From the NCBI GenBank assembly GCA_946626015.1, contig CAMOTT010000004.1:1-30814 (forward strand): DNA of 30,814 bases, in the 5' to 3' direction. Of the stretch, positions 6,810-16,095 are shown piece by piece. Each line of letters opens with the position of its first letter. The first letter of the stretch is position 1. The position numbers and the translations under genes are program-made. This DNA is from an uncultured Clostridia bacterium. GTDB lineage: Bacteria > Bacillota > Clostridia > Oscillospirales > Acutalibacteraceae. The notes beneath the pieces were generated by a model, which worked only from the letters and a program-made list of their open reading frames with translations, did not search any database and had not been told where the DNA came from.

Positions 6810-9800
6810 TTAAAAGAAGCTCAGCTGCATGGTGTCCGCCATGTCGCCGAAGGCGCCCATTGCCTTGAGATTTTCGATAATGGTCTGGGAGACCTTTGAT
6901 CTGCGGGCAACGTCGTCAATGGCAAGGAATTCGCCCTGACCGTCGTTCCTGGCGTCCATAAGAGCCTTGGCGGCGATGTCGCCTGTGCCTTCAAGGGCGC
7001 AGAAGGGCAGCCTTATCTTGCCGTCCTCGATCTTATACCTGAATGCGTCGGATTTGTAGATGTCTATTGGCAGCACCTCAATGCCCCTTGCCATCATCTC
7101 GTTGATGACCTGCAGGGAGGTAAAGGTGTTCTCCTCCTTGGCGGTGGCGTCTTTGCCCTTGTCGGTGATCTCTTTCATCCGGGCTTTGACAGCGTCCCTG
7201 CCCTTAAGGATAGCCGCCGTATCCAGGTCGCCTCCTCGCACGGTCATAAACGTGGCGTAGTATTCAAGGGGGTAATAGATCTTGTACCAGGCAAGTCTCA
7301 GCGCGGCGATGACGTAAGCCGCTGCGTGAGCTTTGGGGAACATATATTTTATCTTCATACAGGAGTCGATGTACCACTGCTCCACGCCGTGCTCCTTCAT
7401 CGCCTGCTTGTGCTCGTCGGTGAGCAGGGTCGTGGATTTGCCCTTACGGACTATCTCCATTATCTTGAACGCCATACCCGGCTCCAGACCCTTGTGCATA
7501 AGGTAGACCATTATGCTGTCACGGGTGCCGATGACCTCGGAGATGGTGCAGATCTTCTGCTCGATAAGATCCTTGGCGTTGCCCAGCCACACGTCGGTGC
7601 CGTGGGAAAGGCCGGAGATCTGAAGCAGGTCGGAGAAATTCTTGGGTTGGGCGTCCAGCAGCATCTGACGCACAAAGGGGGTGCCCATTTCAGGGATGGA
7701 AAGGGTTCCTGTCTCGCAGTCGATATCCTCTGCGGTCACGCCGAGTGGCTCCGGGCTGAGCAGGAGCTGATATATCTTCGGGTCGCAGATATCCGCGTCG
7801 GTGACGAGGATGCCGGTCAGATCCTCCAGATATTTGTATATCGTGGGAACATCGTGCCCAAGGTTGTCCAGCTTAAGGATGGTGTCGTGAAGGGCGTGGA
7901 AGTCGAAGTGAGTGGTCATGCCCTTGGTCTCATCGTTGGCAGGGTACTGTATCGGGGTAAAGTCCTCGGCATCCTTGTCCGCGGGGATGACCACCATGCC
8001 GCCGGGGTGCTGACCGGTTGTGCGTTTGACACCCAGACAGCCGTTCACAAGGCGCTGTTCCTCGGCCTTTGTGACCGTGCGGCCTTTTTCCTCAAGATAC
8101 TTTTTGACGTAGCCGAAGGCGGTCTTGTCCGCCAGAGTACCTATGGTGCCGGCCTTAAAAACATGGTCGGTGCCGAATAGCTTTTCGGTGTATCTGTGGG
8201 CATAGAACTGATATTCGCCGGAGAAGTTCAGGTCGATATCAGGCTGTTTGTCGCCGTTGAAGCCCAGAAAAGTTTCAAAGGGGATATCGTGGCCGTCGCG
8301 CTGCATGGGTATGCCGCAGTTGGGGCAGTTCTTTGGCGGCAGGTCAAAGCCGGAGCCAACGCTGCCGTCTGTGAAGAATTCGCTGTGCTTGCATTTGCTG
8401 CACAGGTAATGGGGGGCAAGGGGATTGACCTCGGATATACCTGCGGCGCTGGCAACGAAGGATGAGCCCACGGAACCTCTTGAGCCCACGTAGTAGCCGT
8501 GATCCTCAGAGTCCTTGACCAGCTTTTGGGCGATCATATAAAGCACCGCAAAGCCGTTCTTGATAATGGAGTTGAGCTCCTTCTCCAGCCTTTCGGCCAC
8601 ATATTCGGGCATGGGATCGCCGTATTTTTCCTTCATTCTGCTCCAGCAGATCTCTTTGAGCTGTTCGTCGGCCCCCTCGATCTTCGGCGGATATGTGCCG
8701 GTGGGGATGGGTCTCAGCTCCTCTACCATATCGGCTATCATATTGGGATTTTTGACCACGACTTCATAGGCGGTCTCCTCCCCCAGATATGAGAACTCGT
8801 TGAGCATATCTTCGGTGGTGCGGAAGTACAGGGGAGCCTGCTGAGAGGCGTCCTCAAAACCCATGCCGGTCATTAGTATCTCCCTGTATATGCTGTCGCT
8901 TTTGTCAATAAAATGCACGTCTCCCGTTGCCACAACAGGTTTGCCCAGCTCGTCGCCAAGGGCTATTATAGTGCGGTTGATGTTCTCCAGTGCCTCAACG
9001 TTCGGCACCACGCCCTGACGCACAAGGAACATATTGTTCCCGTTGGGCTGGATCTCAAGATAGTCGTAGAAGGAAGCTATTTCCAGCAGCTTCTCGTGGG
9101 GTTTGCCTGCCAGAACGGCTCTGTACAGCTCTCCCGCCTCGCAGGCGCTGCCGATGATCAAGCCCTCGCGGAGCTTCGCTATCTCGGATTTTGGCATCTG
9201 GGGGCGTTTTTTGCCGTGCTTACGCAGGTATTTTATGTTTGACAGGCTGATGAGCTTGTAGAGGTTCTTTAAGCCCGCCTGATTTTTGGCAAGAATGATC
9301 TGGTGATAGCTGACCGGTTTTTCAGGGTCGTAATCCTCCGCGGTGTCGTCAATAAAATAGTCCTCGATGCCGTATATGACCTTGATACCGCATTTTGCCG
9401 CGGTGTTCATGGCCTCCGGGTACGCCTGAGCCACACCGTGGTCGGTGATAGCGATGGCTTTGTGCCCCCATTTGGCGGCTCGGGAAACAAGCCTTGCGGC
9501 GCTGGTCATGCCGTCCATTTCGGACATATTTGTGTGAAGGTGGAGCTCAACGCGCTTTTCGGGAGCGGTGTCGCTGACCTCTATTTTGTCAACGAGCATA
9601 ATGGATTTTGCGGTGAGGCAGTAGGTGTTCATAAAATTGTCGTGCCCCACTATGCCCCTGACCATAACGGTGACGCCGTCATGGATGTGCTTTAACAGGG
9701 CGTGGCAGTTGGCCGCCTCTTCAAATATTTTTACTGTATAGGAACTGGTGTAGTCGGTGATGTTAAAGGTGATTATCTTTCGCCTGCCGTCCTTTGTTGT

Positions 9801-10526
9801 TCTCTCGTCAAAGGAGAAAACGTCGCCCCAGACCACCGCTGTGCCCACGTCGCCGGTAATGTCGATTATGTTTATTGGCTTGGATTTTATCTCAGTGCCG
9901 AATATTACCTTGGCATTGGTCAGGGATATGGGCAGGTCGTCATAGGTTTTGACCGCCTTTTTCGGCTTGGGCTTTTCCTCCGACGCAACGGGGACTTTCA
10001 CCGCCTGGGTCTGCATCTTTATGTACTCCGGGTCGTTCACGCTTATGGATGAGGTTCCCACGATGGATACCTCCACGTTTACGTCATAGACCTCGGATAT
10101 GTAGTTTTTGAGAAATAGATCAGCCCGGGCGGATTTCAGTATATCCGCGCCGCCGCTTTTAAGGTTCACCGTAAGCACTCCGTCGTCAAGGCTCATTTCA
10201 CAGTCATCCAAAAAGCCGTTGGCAACGGCCACGTTTTCGCGCACGCACTGAGCAAGCTCGTCAAACACCGTGTCTCCGAAATATTCAGGGGAGAACCTGG
10301 GCTTTAAAACAACGCTGTTTAGCCCGGGCACGTTCCGCTTTACGCAGGCGCAAAAGTCACCGATGACCTTGTGCTTGACGTGGTAGGGAAAGCTTGCCTC
10401 AATTTTGAGGGCAAGCTTTTCGGTGTCCATATCGAGCCTGGTTATCACCCCGTCTGAAAGCAGGGGAATGAGGAGCTTGTCGTCCAGATATTCATTAAAA
10501 AATTCAGTTAATTTTTGTTCACTCAT
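6810..10526 (-). CDS. polC: DNA polymerase III alpha subunit, PolC type, lacking the exonuclease insert
   Basis: The replicative DNA polymerase of Gram-positive bacteria. Visible in order: an N-terminal domain; an OB fold (about residues 215-320, PINIIDITGDVGTAVVWGDV); a PHP domain (HLHT near 328, ITDH, YGIE near 385, SYHQI near 405, GSACEAGEL, ATGDVHF near 535); the YYVGSRGSVGSSFVA motif; a four-cysteine zinc module (CSKC and CPNC); catalytic PDIDLNFSGEYQ; and a C-terminal clamp-binding QLSFF. At 1238 residues it is about 200 shorter than B. subtilis PolC. The DEDDh proofreading exonuclease expected between the PHP Glu near 385 and His near 405 is absent, with no frame disruption. The ATG at 10526 lies 15 bases after the ispG stop, with AAGGA upstream. 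It is the last gene of the operon. Confidence 0.97.
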   Translation of the reverse strand: MSEQKLTEFFNEYLDDKLLIPLLSDGVITRLDMDTEKLALKIEASFPYHVKHKVIGDFCACVKRNVPGLNSVVLKPRFSPEYFGDTVFDELAQCVRENVAVANGFLDDCEMSLDDGVLTVNLKSGGADILKSARADLFLKNYISEVYDVNVEVSIVGTSSISVNDPEYIKMQTQAVKVPVASEEKPKPKKAVKTYDDLPISLTNAKVIFGTEIKSKPINIIDITGDVGTAVVWGDVFSFDERTTKDGRRKIITFNITDYTSSYTVKIFEEAANCHALLKHIHDGVTVMVRGIVGHDNFMNTYCLTAKSIMLVDKIEVSDTAPEKRVELHLHTNMSEMDGMTSAARLVSRAAKWGHKAIAITDHGVAQAYPEAMNTAAKCGIKVIYGIEDYFIDDTAEDYDPEKPVSYHQIILAKNQAGLKNLYKLISLSNIKYLRKHGKKRPQMPKSEIAKLREGLIIGSACEAGELYRAVLAGKPHEKLLEIASFYDYLEIQPNGNNMFLVRQGVVPNVEALENINRTIIALGDELGKPVVATGDVHFIDKSDSIYREILMTGMGFEDASQQAPLYFRTTEDMLNEFSYLGEETAYEVVVKNPNMIADMVEELRPIPTGTYPPKIEGADEQLKEICWSRMKEKYGDPMPEYVAERLEKELNSIIKNGFAVLYMIAQKLVKDSEDHGYYVGSRGSVGSSFVASAAGISEVNPLAPHYLCSKCKHSEFFTDGSVGSGFDLPPKNCPNCGIPMQRDGHDIPFETFLGFNGDKQPDIDLNFSGEYQFYAHRYTEKLFGTDHVFKAGTIGTLADKTAFGYVKKYLEEKGRTVTKAEEQRLVNGCLGVKRTTGQHPGGMVVIPADKDAEDFTPIQYPANDETKGMTTHFDFHALHDTILKLDNLGHDVPTIYKYLEDLTGILVTDADICDPKIYQLLLSPEPLGVTAEDIDCETGTLSIPEMGTPFVRQMLLDAQPKNFSDLLQISGLSHGTDVWLGNAKDLIEQKICTISEVIGTRDSIMVYLMHKGLEPGMAFKIMEIVRKGKSTTLLTDEHKQAMKEHGVEQWYIDSCMKIKYMFPKAHAAAYVIAALRLAWYKIYYPLEYYATFMTVRGGDLDTAAILKGRDAVKARMKEITDKGKDATAKEENTFTSLQVINEMMARGIEVLPIDIYKSDAFRYKIEDGKIRLPFCALEGTGDIAAKALMDARNDGQGEFLAIDDVARRSKVSQTIIENLKAMGAFGDMADTMQLSFF

Positions 10527-10541
10527 AACTATGTATATTCC

Positions 10542-11591
10542 TTAAAGTTTGTCGATCTCCGCCATCAGGGCGTCCACCGCCTGAGCCTCATCGACTTTTT
10601 TGATTATCTCGCCCTTGCGGAAGATAAGGGCGCAGCCGTCGCCCCCGGCGATGCCTATGTCGGCCTCTTTTGCTTCGCCCGGGCCGTTTACCGCGCAGCC
10701 CATGACCGCGACCTTGATGGCCTTGCTGCAATCTGCAAGCCTTTTTTCCACCTCGTTGGCCAGGGCGATAAGGTCGATCTTTGTCCTGCCGCAGGTGGGG
10801 CAGGACACAAGCTGGGGAGAGTTTTCGAGCAGATCCAAGGCTCTCAGGATATCCCTTGCCGCAGAGACCTCTTTGACCGGGTCATCGGTGAGAGAGACGC
10901 GGATGGTGTCGCCTATGCCGTCGCAGAGCAGGGAGCCTATACCCACGGAGGATTTGATAAGTCCCATTTTGTAGGTGCCTGCCTCGGTCACTCCCAGGTG
11001 GAGAGGATAATCGCACTGCTGCGCCGCCAGCCTGTAAGCCTGTATCATCCGCTGAACGCTTGAGGATTTTATGGAGATAACGATGTCGTTAAAATCAAAC
11101 TTCTCCAGCAGGGAGGCGTGGTACATGGCGCTTTCCACCATTGCCTCAGCCGTGGCCGAGCCGTATTTTGCAAGTATCTCTTTCTCCACAGAGCCGGAGT
11201 TTACGCCTATCCTTATGGGGATGCCGCGGCTTTTGCAGACGTCCGCAACGGCCTTGACCCGGTCGTCTCCGCCGATATTTCCCGGATTTATGCGGATCTT
11301 GTCCACTCCGGCGGCGGCGCTTTCAAGAGCCAGCCTGTAATCAAAATGGATGTCCGCCACTATGGGAGCTTTGACGTTCTCCTTAAGCGCCGCGATGAGC
11401 TTTACCGCCTCCATATCGGGGACAGCGGCCCGGATGATCTCACAGCCGGCCGCCTCCAGCGCCTTCGCCTGGGCAACGCTTGCCTTGATATCGGAGGCCG
11501 GTTTGTTGAGCATTGATTGTATTGATATGTGGTTGCCGGAGCCGAGCTTTACGCCGCCCACGGCAACTGTCCTTGTTTTTCTTCTTTCCAT
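10542..11591 (-). CDS. ispG: 4-hydroxy-3-methylbut-2-enyl diphosphate synthase (GcpE)
   Basis: Iron-sulfur enzyme of the MEP isoprenoid pathway converting MEcPP to HMBPP. The 349 residues begin RRKTRTVAVGGVKLGS and include the TIM-barrel stretch ADIHFDYRLAL and KIRINPGNIG. The C-terminal cluster-binding region has cysteines in SCPTCGRT and in VMGCAVNGPGEA. The start lies 4 bases after the rseP stop, and its GAGGG site overlaps the last rseP codons, so translation is probably coupled. With dxr in the same operon it supplies precursor for the neighbouring uppS. Confidence 0.97.
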   Translation of the reverse strand: MERRKTRTVAVGGVKLGSGNHISIQSMLNKPASDIKASVAQAKALEAAGCEIIRAAVPDMEAVKLIAALKENVKAPIVADIHFDYRLALESAAAGVDKIRINPGNIGGDDRVKAVADVCKSRGIPIRIGVNSGSVEKEILAKYGSATAEAMVESAMYHASLLEKFDFNDIVISIKSSSVQRMIQAYRLAAQQCDYPLHLGVTEAGTYKMGLIKSSVGIGSLLCDGIGDTIRVSLTDDPVKEVSAARDILRALDLLENSPQLVSCPTCGRTKIDLIALANEVEKRLADCSKAIKVAVMGCAVNGPGEAKEADIGIAGGDGCALIFRKGEIIKKVDEAQAVDALMAEIDKL

Positions 11592-11595
11592 AAAA

Positions 11596-12675
11596 CTACC
11601 CTCGTATCAGGTTTAATACGTCGTTTACCGATATCAGCGCCATAAAGGCGAGCAGCAGTATGAGCCCGACGGCGTGAATGGCGCTTTCATATTTTTGCGG
11701 TATGGGTTTGCGCCTTATCATCTCGATGAGCATAAAGAACAGCCTGCCGCCGTCCAGAGCGGGTACCGGGAGAAGATTGAAAACGCCGATGTTTATTGCG
11801 ATCAGGGCGGTCAGCATTAAGAATGGAGTGGGGTCGGCCTTTGTGGATTGCTCGGCCGCGTCGGCAATGTAGGAGACGACGCCGATGGGCCCGGACATAT
11901 CGGAGAGATGATACTGCCCGGTTATCAGGTCAAAAAGACTAAGCCAGACCATGCGCACCACCGAGACGGTCTCGCCCACGGAATATTTGATCACGGGCAA
12001 AGGGCTCGGCCTGACGCCCACTATAACGAAGTCAAACACCATTACCTGACGGCCGTCCTTATCGTAGGTGTCGAATTTTACGTTTTTGAGCTCCGTCTTT
12101 TTGCCGTCGCGCTTTACGGTGAAATCCACCGTGGCGTCCTTGTCCCTTTGCAAAAGGAAGCTCATATCAAGGTCGGAGAAAACATGATTGCCGTTGATGG
12201 CGGTTATCTTGTCCCCCACCTGCAGGCCGCAGGCCTGGGTGGAGGCGTTGTCCGCAAATGATCTGACCTCCATGGTGCCGATAAGATCGCTGGCGGAGAG
12301 CATTATCACAATAAGGATAAATCCGAGGAGGATGTTTATTGTGGCTCCGGCGGCAACGATGATAAAACGCTGCCACACCGGCTTATTGCAAAAAGCTCTG
12401 TCGTTATCGCTTTCCTTATCCTCACCGTCCATGCTCACAAGACCGCCAACAGGAAACAGCCGGAGAGCATAGGTGGTCTCACCTTTTTTTACTTTGAATA
12501 TTTTCGGCCCCATACCGATCGCGAACTCATCCACCTTGACCTTAAAAAGCTTGGCAAAGCAGAAATGTCCCAGCTCGTGGGACATTACCACAAAGCCGAA
12601 GAAAAGAATTGCCACGATTATGGGCCACGCCTTGCCCCAAACGGCAGCCGCGGTGGAGGCAAAACTTAAAAACAT
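11596..12675 (-). CDS. rseP: Site-2 intramembrane zinc metalloprotease (RseP/RasP)
   Basis: Membrane protease of the S2P family that cleaves anti-sigma factors and remnant signal peptides within the membrane. The 359 residues contain HELGH at 33-37 in the first membrane helix (zinc ligands plus catalytic Glu) and a PDZ domain around ACGLQVGDKITAINGN. The second zinc motif NLLPVPALDGGRLFF has its Asp at about 308. It begins 2 bases after the dxr stop with AAGGTG upstream, so the two are tightly coupled. It is complete and of normal length. Its substrates cannot be told from the sequence. Confidence 0.95.
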   Translation of the reverse strand: MFLSFASTAAAVWGKAWPIIVAILFFGFVVMSHELGHFCFAKLFKVKVDEFAIGMGPKIFKVKKGETTYALRLFPVGGLVSMDGEDKESDNDRAFCNKPVWQRFIIVAAGATINILLGFILIVIMLSASDLIGTMEVRSFADNASTQACGLQVGDKITAINGNHVFSDLDMSFLLQRDKDATVDFTVKRDGKKTELKNVKFDTYDKDGRQVMVFDFVIVGVRPSPLPVIKYSVGETVSVVRMVWLSLFDLITGQYHLSDMSGPIGVVSYIADAAEQSTKADPTPFLMLTALIAINIGVFNLLPVPALDGGRLFFMLIEMIRRKPIPQKYESAIHAVGLILLLAFMALISVNDVLNLIRG

Positions 12676-12677
12676 CG

Positions 12678-13844
12678 TTAAATCACCTTCGTTTCGCTGA
12701 GTATACTTTCTCTCACAAGTTTATCTATATTTAAGACATCCTCAAGATTATAACTGTCGCTGTCCGCGTCGGCCTTGAACGATGAGGCTCTCTCAAGGGC
12801 GGAGCCAACTATCTCGGGGATCTGCATAAAGCCTATCTTGCCTTTGCGGAACAGCTCGTTTGCCGCCTCGTTGGCGGAGTTTGCCACAGCGGGGAACAGC
12901 CCGCCTTTAGTTATTGCCTCCCTGCAGAGATTTATGCAGGGAAAGGCTTCATAATCCGGTTTGTCGAACGTGAGGGTGCCGTAATCTTCAAGATTGAGCT
13001 GCCTTACCGGGGAGGGATAACGCTCCGGGTAGGTAAGGGCGTACTGTATGGGGATGCGCATATCCGGCACGCCCAGCTGGGCTATGACCGAATTGTCGTC
13101 GTATTCAATAAGTGAATGGATAACGCTCTGCCTGTGGACGACTATGTCCACCTGAGCGGGGGCAACGTCAAAAAGCCACACCGCTTCTATAAGCTCAAGC
13201 CCCTTGTTCATCATTGTGGCGGAGTCCACGGTGATCTTTGCGCCCATGCTCCAGTTGGGGTGCTTCAAGGCCTGCTCAAGGGTGACCTTTTGCAGCTCCT
13301 CCCGGCTTTTGCCGAAGAACGGGCCGCCGGAGGCAGTCAATATAACGCGCTTAAGCGCCCGGGAGGGAGGGCAGCCCTGAAGAGACTGGAATATGGCGGA
13401 ATGTTCGCTGTCCACCGGCAGTATTTTTATATTGTGCTTTTTTGCCAGGTCGATCACAAGTCTGCCGCCCTCAACAAGAGTTTCCTTGTTGGCAAGGGCA
13501 AGCTCGTTGCCGCTCTTGATAGCCTCCACCGTGGGGACAAGGCCTGCCATGCCCACGATGCTGTTTAGCACGGAGTCCACCTTGCCGGAGGCACATTCGC
13601 ACACGCCGCCGGTGCCGGAGAGCACCTTTGTGCCGGTGTCCGCCACCCGGAGCTTAAGCTCCCTCGCGGCATCCTCGTTGACCATGGCGGCGAGCTTCGG
13701 CTTAAATTCGCGTATCTGGTTTTCCATTGTTTCCACGTTCACGTTGGAAGTCAAGGAATAAATACCAAAGCCTCGAAGTCTTGCAACCTCGAGAGCTTGT
13801 GTGCCTATTGAACCTGTGGAACCGAGAATGGTGATAGTTTTCAT
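12678..13844 (-). CDS. dxr: 1-deoxy-D-xylulose 5-phosphate reductoisomerase
   Basis: NADPH-dependent enzyme converting DXP to MEP, the committed MEP-pathway step and the target of fosmidomycin. The 388 residues start with the nucleotide-binding ILGSTGSIGTQALEV. The catalytic metal site is seen in PVDSEHSAIFQSLQG, followed by LTASGGPFF, SMGAKITVDSATMMNKGLE and VHRQSVIHSLIEYDD. Length is normal. The ATG has GAAGGT 9 bases upstream and lies 16 bases after the cdsA stop. Confidence 0.97.
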   Translation of the reverse strand: MKTITILGSTGSIGTQALEVARLRGFGIYSLTSNVNVETMENQIREFKPKLAAMVNEDAARELKLRVADTGTKVLSGTGGVCECASGKVDSVLNSIVGMAGLVPTVEAIKSGNELALANKETLVEGGRLVIDLAKKHNIKILPVDSEHSAIFQSLQGCPPSRALKRVILTASGGPFFGKSREELQKVTLEQALKHPNWSMGAKITVDSATMMNKGLELIEAVWLFDVAPAQVDIVVHRQSVIHSLIEYDDNSVIAQLGVPDMRIPIQYALTYPERYPSPVRQLNLEDYGTLTFDKPDYEAFPCINLCREAITKGGLFPAVANSANEAANELFRKGKIGFMQIPEIVGSALERASSFKADADSDSYNLEDVLNIDKLVRESILSETKVI

Positions 13845-13860
13845 GGCTGGGTACCTTCAA

Positions 13861-14706
13861 TCAATATAACTTGGGGAACAGTGTGATAGCTCCGCAGAGC
13901 AGGGGCATCGTAAAGGAGATGCTGTCGAACCTGTCCATCACTCCGCCGTGACCGGGGAAGAGATTGCCGAAATCTTTTTCGCCGTAGTTGCGTTTGATGA
14001 CCGAAGCCGAAAGGTCGCCGATGATGGAAAGGGGCGCCAGTATAAGGACGGTGACGCCTATCACGAGATAGGACACCTTTGCGGTGGTAAACACCCATTG
14101 GTTGAATATGAACGCTATTATCAGGTTGAGTATCACGCTGCCGAGAACACCGCCGACAGCGCCCTCAACTGTCTTTTTGGGGCTTATGTTGGGGGTCATT
14201 TTGTGCTTGCCCAGCGCCACACCGGCAAAATAGGCGCAGGTGTCCGCCAGCCAGGCGGAGGTCAGGCCGATAAGCACGTAGAACGCGCCCTTTTTAACGT
14301 CGGGATACACAAACTCCGTACCGCGTATGATCAGCATACTGGATATGGCAAAGGATAAAAATACGGACACAAAAACTGCCACCGCAACGTGCTCAAACTT
14401 TGTGTGGGAATACCCCGCCAGCATTATCGAAAGGTGGAGGATTATGTATATCATAAGTATCACCCAAAGGGGCGCAGGTATTTTCTCAAGAAGCTTAAAG
14501 TGTATAGAAAGGGGTACCGTCGCCGAGAAAACGATGCTCAGGGCGCAGGTGCCTTTGTTTGTGACCTTGGCGGTTTTGAGCACCTCATAAACAGCCAGCA
14601 CGACAAAAGCAGTGTTGACAATGGTGAAAAACAAGGTGTCGATGAGCCATAAGCACAAAATGCCGAAAAGGGCGGCGGAAACGCCGGTAATAACACGAAC
14701 CTTCAT
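13861..14706 (-). CDS. cdsA: Phosphatidate cytidylyltransferase (CDP-diglyceride synthase)
   Basis: Integral membrane enzyme making CDP-diacylglycerol from phosphatidate and CTP. It shows several hydrophobic helices and the complete C-terminal signature, here SVIKRNYGEKDFGNLFPGHG followed by GVMDR. With the ATG at 14704-14706 (MKVRVITGV) the protein has 281 residues. An upstream ATG at 14826 would overlap uppS by about 60 bases and add 40 hydrophilic residues, so I rejected it; ATG 14718 is another option. None has a clear ribosome binding site; translation may depend on coupling to uppS, whose stop lies about 58 bases upstream. Confidence 0.92.
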   Translation of the reverse strand: MKVRVITGVSAALFGILCLWLIDTLFFTIVNTAFVVLAVYEVLKTAKVTNKGTCALSIVFSATVPLSIHFKLLEKIPAPLWVILMIYIILHLSIMLAGYSHTKFEHVAVAVFVSVFLSFAISSMLIIRGTEFVYPDVKKGAFYVLIGLTSAWLADTCAYFAGVALGKHKMTPNISPKKTVEGAVGGVLGSVILNLIIAFIFNQWVFTTAKVSYLVIGVTVLILAPLSIIGDLSASVIKRNYGEKDFGNLFPGHGGVMDRFDSISFTMPLLCGAITLFPKLY

Positions 14707-14764
14707 AAACAGAACCATATGCGTATCAGCAGAGGGCCTGCTAATACACACACCTTTCTTTGTG

Positions 14765-15499
14765 TTAAATTCCGCCGAAACGGCGGTTGCGGTTTGCATA
14801 GTCGGACAAAGCCCGGTCAAAATCATCGGTGGTGAAATCCGGCCACAGGATATCCGAGTACCAGAATTCGGAGTACGCCGACTGCCAGATGAGAAAATTG
14901 GACAAACGGTATTCGCCGCTGGGTCGGATGATAAGATCCGGGTCGGGCTGGCCTGCGGTATACAAAAGTGAGGAGATGTGGTCGGGGGTGATATCCTCCG
15001 GATCCAGCTCGCCCCTCTGCGCGCGGAGAGCCAGCTCCCGGACAGCCTTGGTTATCTCCTGCCTGCCGCCGTAGTTGACGGCAATATTGACAACAGTCCG
15101 GGTTTTGTCCAGGGATTCGTTTTCCATTTTGCGGACAAGCCTTTGGATATCCTTGGGCACGCCGCTTTTTTCGCCCAGATCACCGATAAATCTTATGCGC
15201 ATACCTTTTTGCTCGTTCTCTTTTTTGCGCTTTTGCGCGTCCGCGAGATATTCACGGAAGAGCTGCATTATAGCGGAGACCTCCTCTGAGGGTCTGCGCC
15301 AGTTTTCGGTGGAAAAAGCATAAAAGGTAAGGTTTTCGATGCCTATGTCGTTGGCATAGTCACAGATGAGCTTGAAGGTCTTTGCGCCCTGCTTATGCCC
15401 CTGGGATCGGGGCAGATCCCTCTGCTTTGCCCAGCGGCCGTTGCCGTCCATGATTATGCCCACGTGCTTAGGCAGCCTGTCTTTCTCTAAATCCAACAT
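14765..15499 (-). CDS. uppS: Isoprenyl transferase (undecaprenyl diphosphate synthase)
   Basis: Cis-prenyltransferase that extends farnesyl diphosphate with isopentenyl diphosphate to the C55 carrier lipid of peptidoglycan and surface polymers. The 244 residues contain HVGIIMDGNGRWAKQR with catalytic Asp18, then SQGHKQGAK, LTFYAFSTENWRR, and the C-terminal PDLIIRPSGEYRLSNFLIWQ. All are family hallmarks. Its ATG overlaps the frr stop by one base (TGATG), indicating translational coupling. Placed with dxr and ispG, it uses the product of their pathway. Confidence 0.97.
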   Translation of the reverse strand: MLDLEKDRLPKHVGIIMDGNGRWAKQRDLPRSQGHKQGAKTFKLICDYANDIGIENLTFYAFSTENWRRPSEEVSAIMQLFREYLADAQKRKKENEQKGMRIRFIGDLGEKSGVPKDIQRLVRKMENESLDKTRTVVNIAVNYGGRQEITKAVRELALRAQRGELDPEDITPDHISSLLYTAGQPDPDLIIRPSGEYRLSNFLIWQSAYSEFWYSDILWPDFTTDDFDRALSDYANRNRRFGGI

Positions 15500-16053
15500 C
15501 AGATCTCCATGATTTCCTTTTCTTTTTTCTCCGCAACGGAGTCGATGCTCTTGATATGCTCGTCGGTGATCTTCTGGAGCTCTTCTTCGCCGTCCTTAAG
15601 GTCGTCCTCTGTGATCTCGGAGGCCTTTTCCATTTTCTTTATCTTTTCGATGGAGTCTCTGCGGACGGAACGGACGGTGACCTTTGTGGCCTCGGCCATG
15701 CTCTTGATCTCCTTGACGATCTCTTTACGTCTGTCCTCGGTGATGGGGGGGAAGTTGAGGCGGATTATCCTGCCGTCGTTCTGGGGATTTATGCCGATGT
15801 CCGAGGCGAGTATGGCCTTTTCGATGGCGTGGAGGGTGGAAACGTCCCAGGGCTGGATGGTGAGAATCCTTGCCTCCGAAACAGCCACGGCTGCCATCTG
15901 GTTGATGGGCGTGGGCACTCCGTAATAATCCACGCGGAGCTTGTCAAGCACGGCGGGGTTGGCTCTGCCTGCCCTTATGCGTGAAAATTCCGTCATGAGG
16001 TTTTCTACTGATTTTTCCATTTTTTCTTTTGCTGATTTGAATACTTCTTCCAT
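15499..16053 (-). CDS. frr: Ribosome recycling factor
   Basis: With EF-G, splits the post-termination ribosome. The 184 residues have the normal family length and the conserved FSRIRAGRANPAVLDKLRVDYYG and PINQMA motifs, plus DVSTLHAIEKAIL and the helical C-terminus. I chose the ATG at 16051-16053 (MEEVFKSAKEKMEKSV) because AAAGGA lies 9 bases upstream and the family starts there; a TTG at 16071 and an ATG at 16059 are less suitable. It lies 42 bases after pyrH and overlaps uppS by one base. Confidence 0.97.
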   Translation of the reverse strand: MEEVFKSAKEKMEKSVENLMTEFSRIRAGRANPAVLDKLRVDYYGVPTPINQMAAVAVSEARILTIQPWDVSTLHAIEKAILASDIGINPQNDGRIIRLNFPPITEDRRKEIVKEIKSMAEATKVTVRSVRRDSIEKIKKMEKASEITEDDLKDGEEELQKITDEHIKSIDSVAEKKEKEIMEI

Positions 16054-16095
16054 GTCCATGCATCCTTTCAAAATATATTATCTGGGATAGGTTTG

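Noticed and set aside
7326..8180. 284-codon plus-strand open frame
   Set aside because: It lies wholly antisense to polC, shows no family motif, and is explained by GC-rich third codon positions on the other strand.
14707..14826. 40-codon N-terminal extension of cdsA
   Set aside because: It overlaps uppS by about 60 bases and adds hydrophilic sequence foreign to the family.
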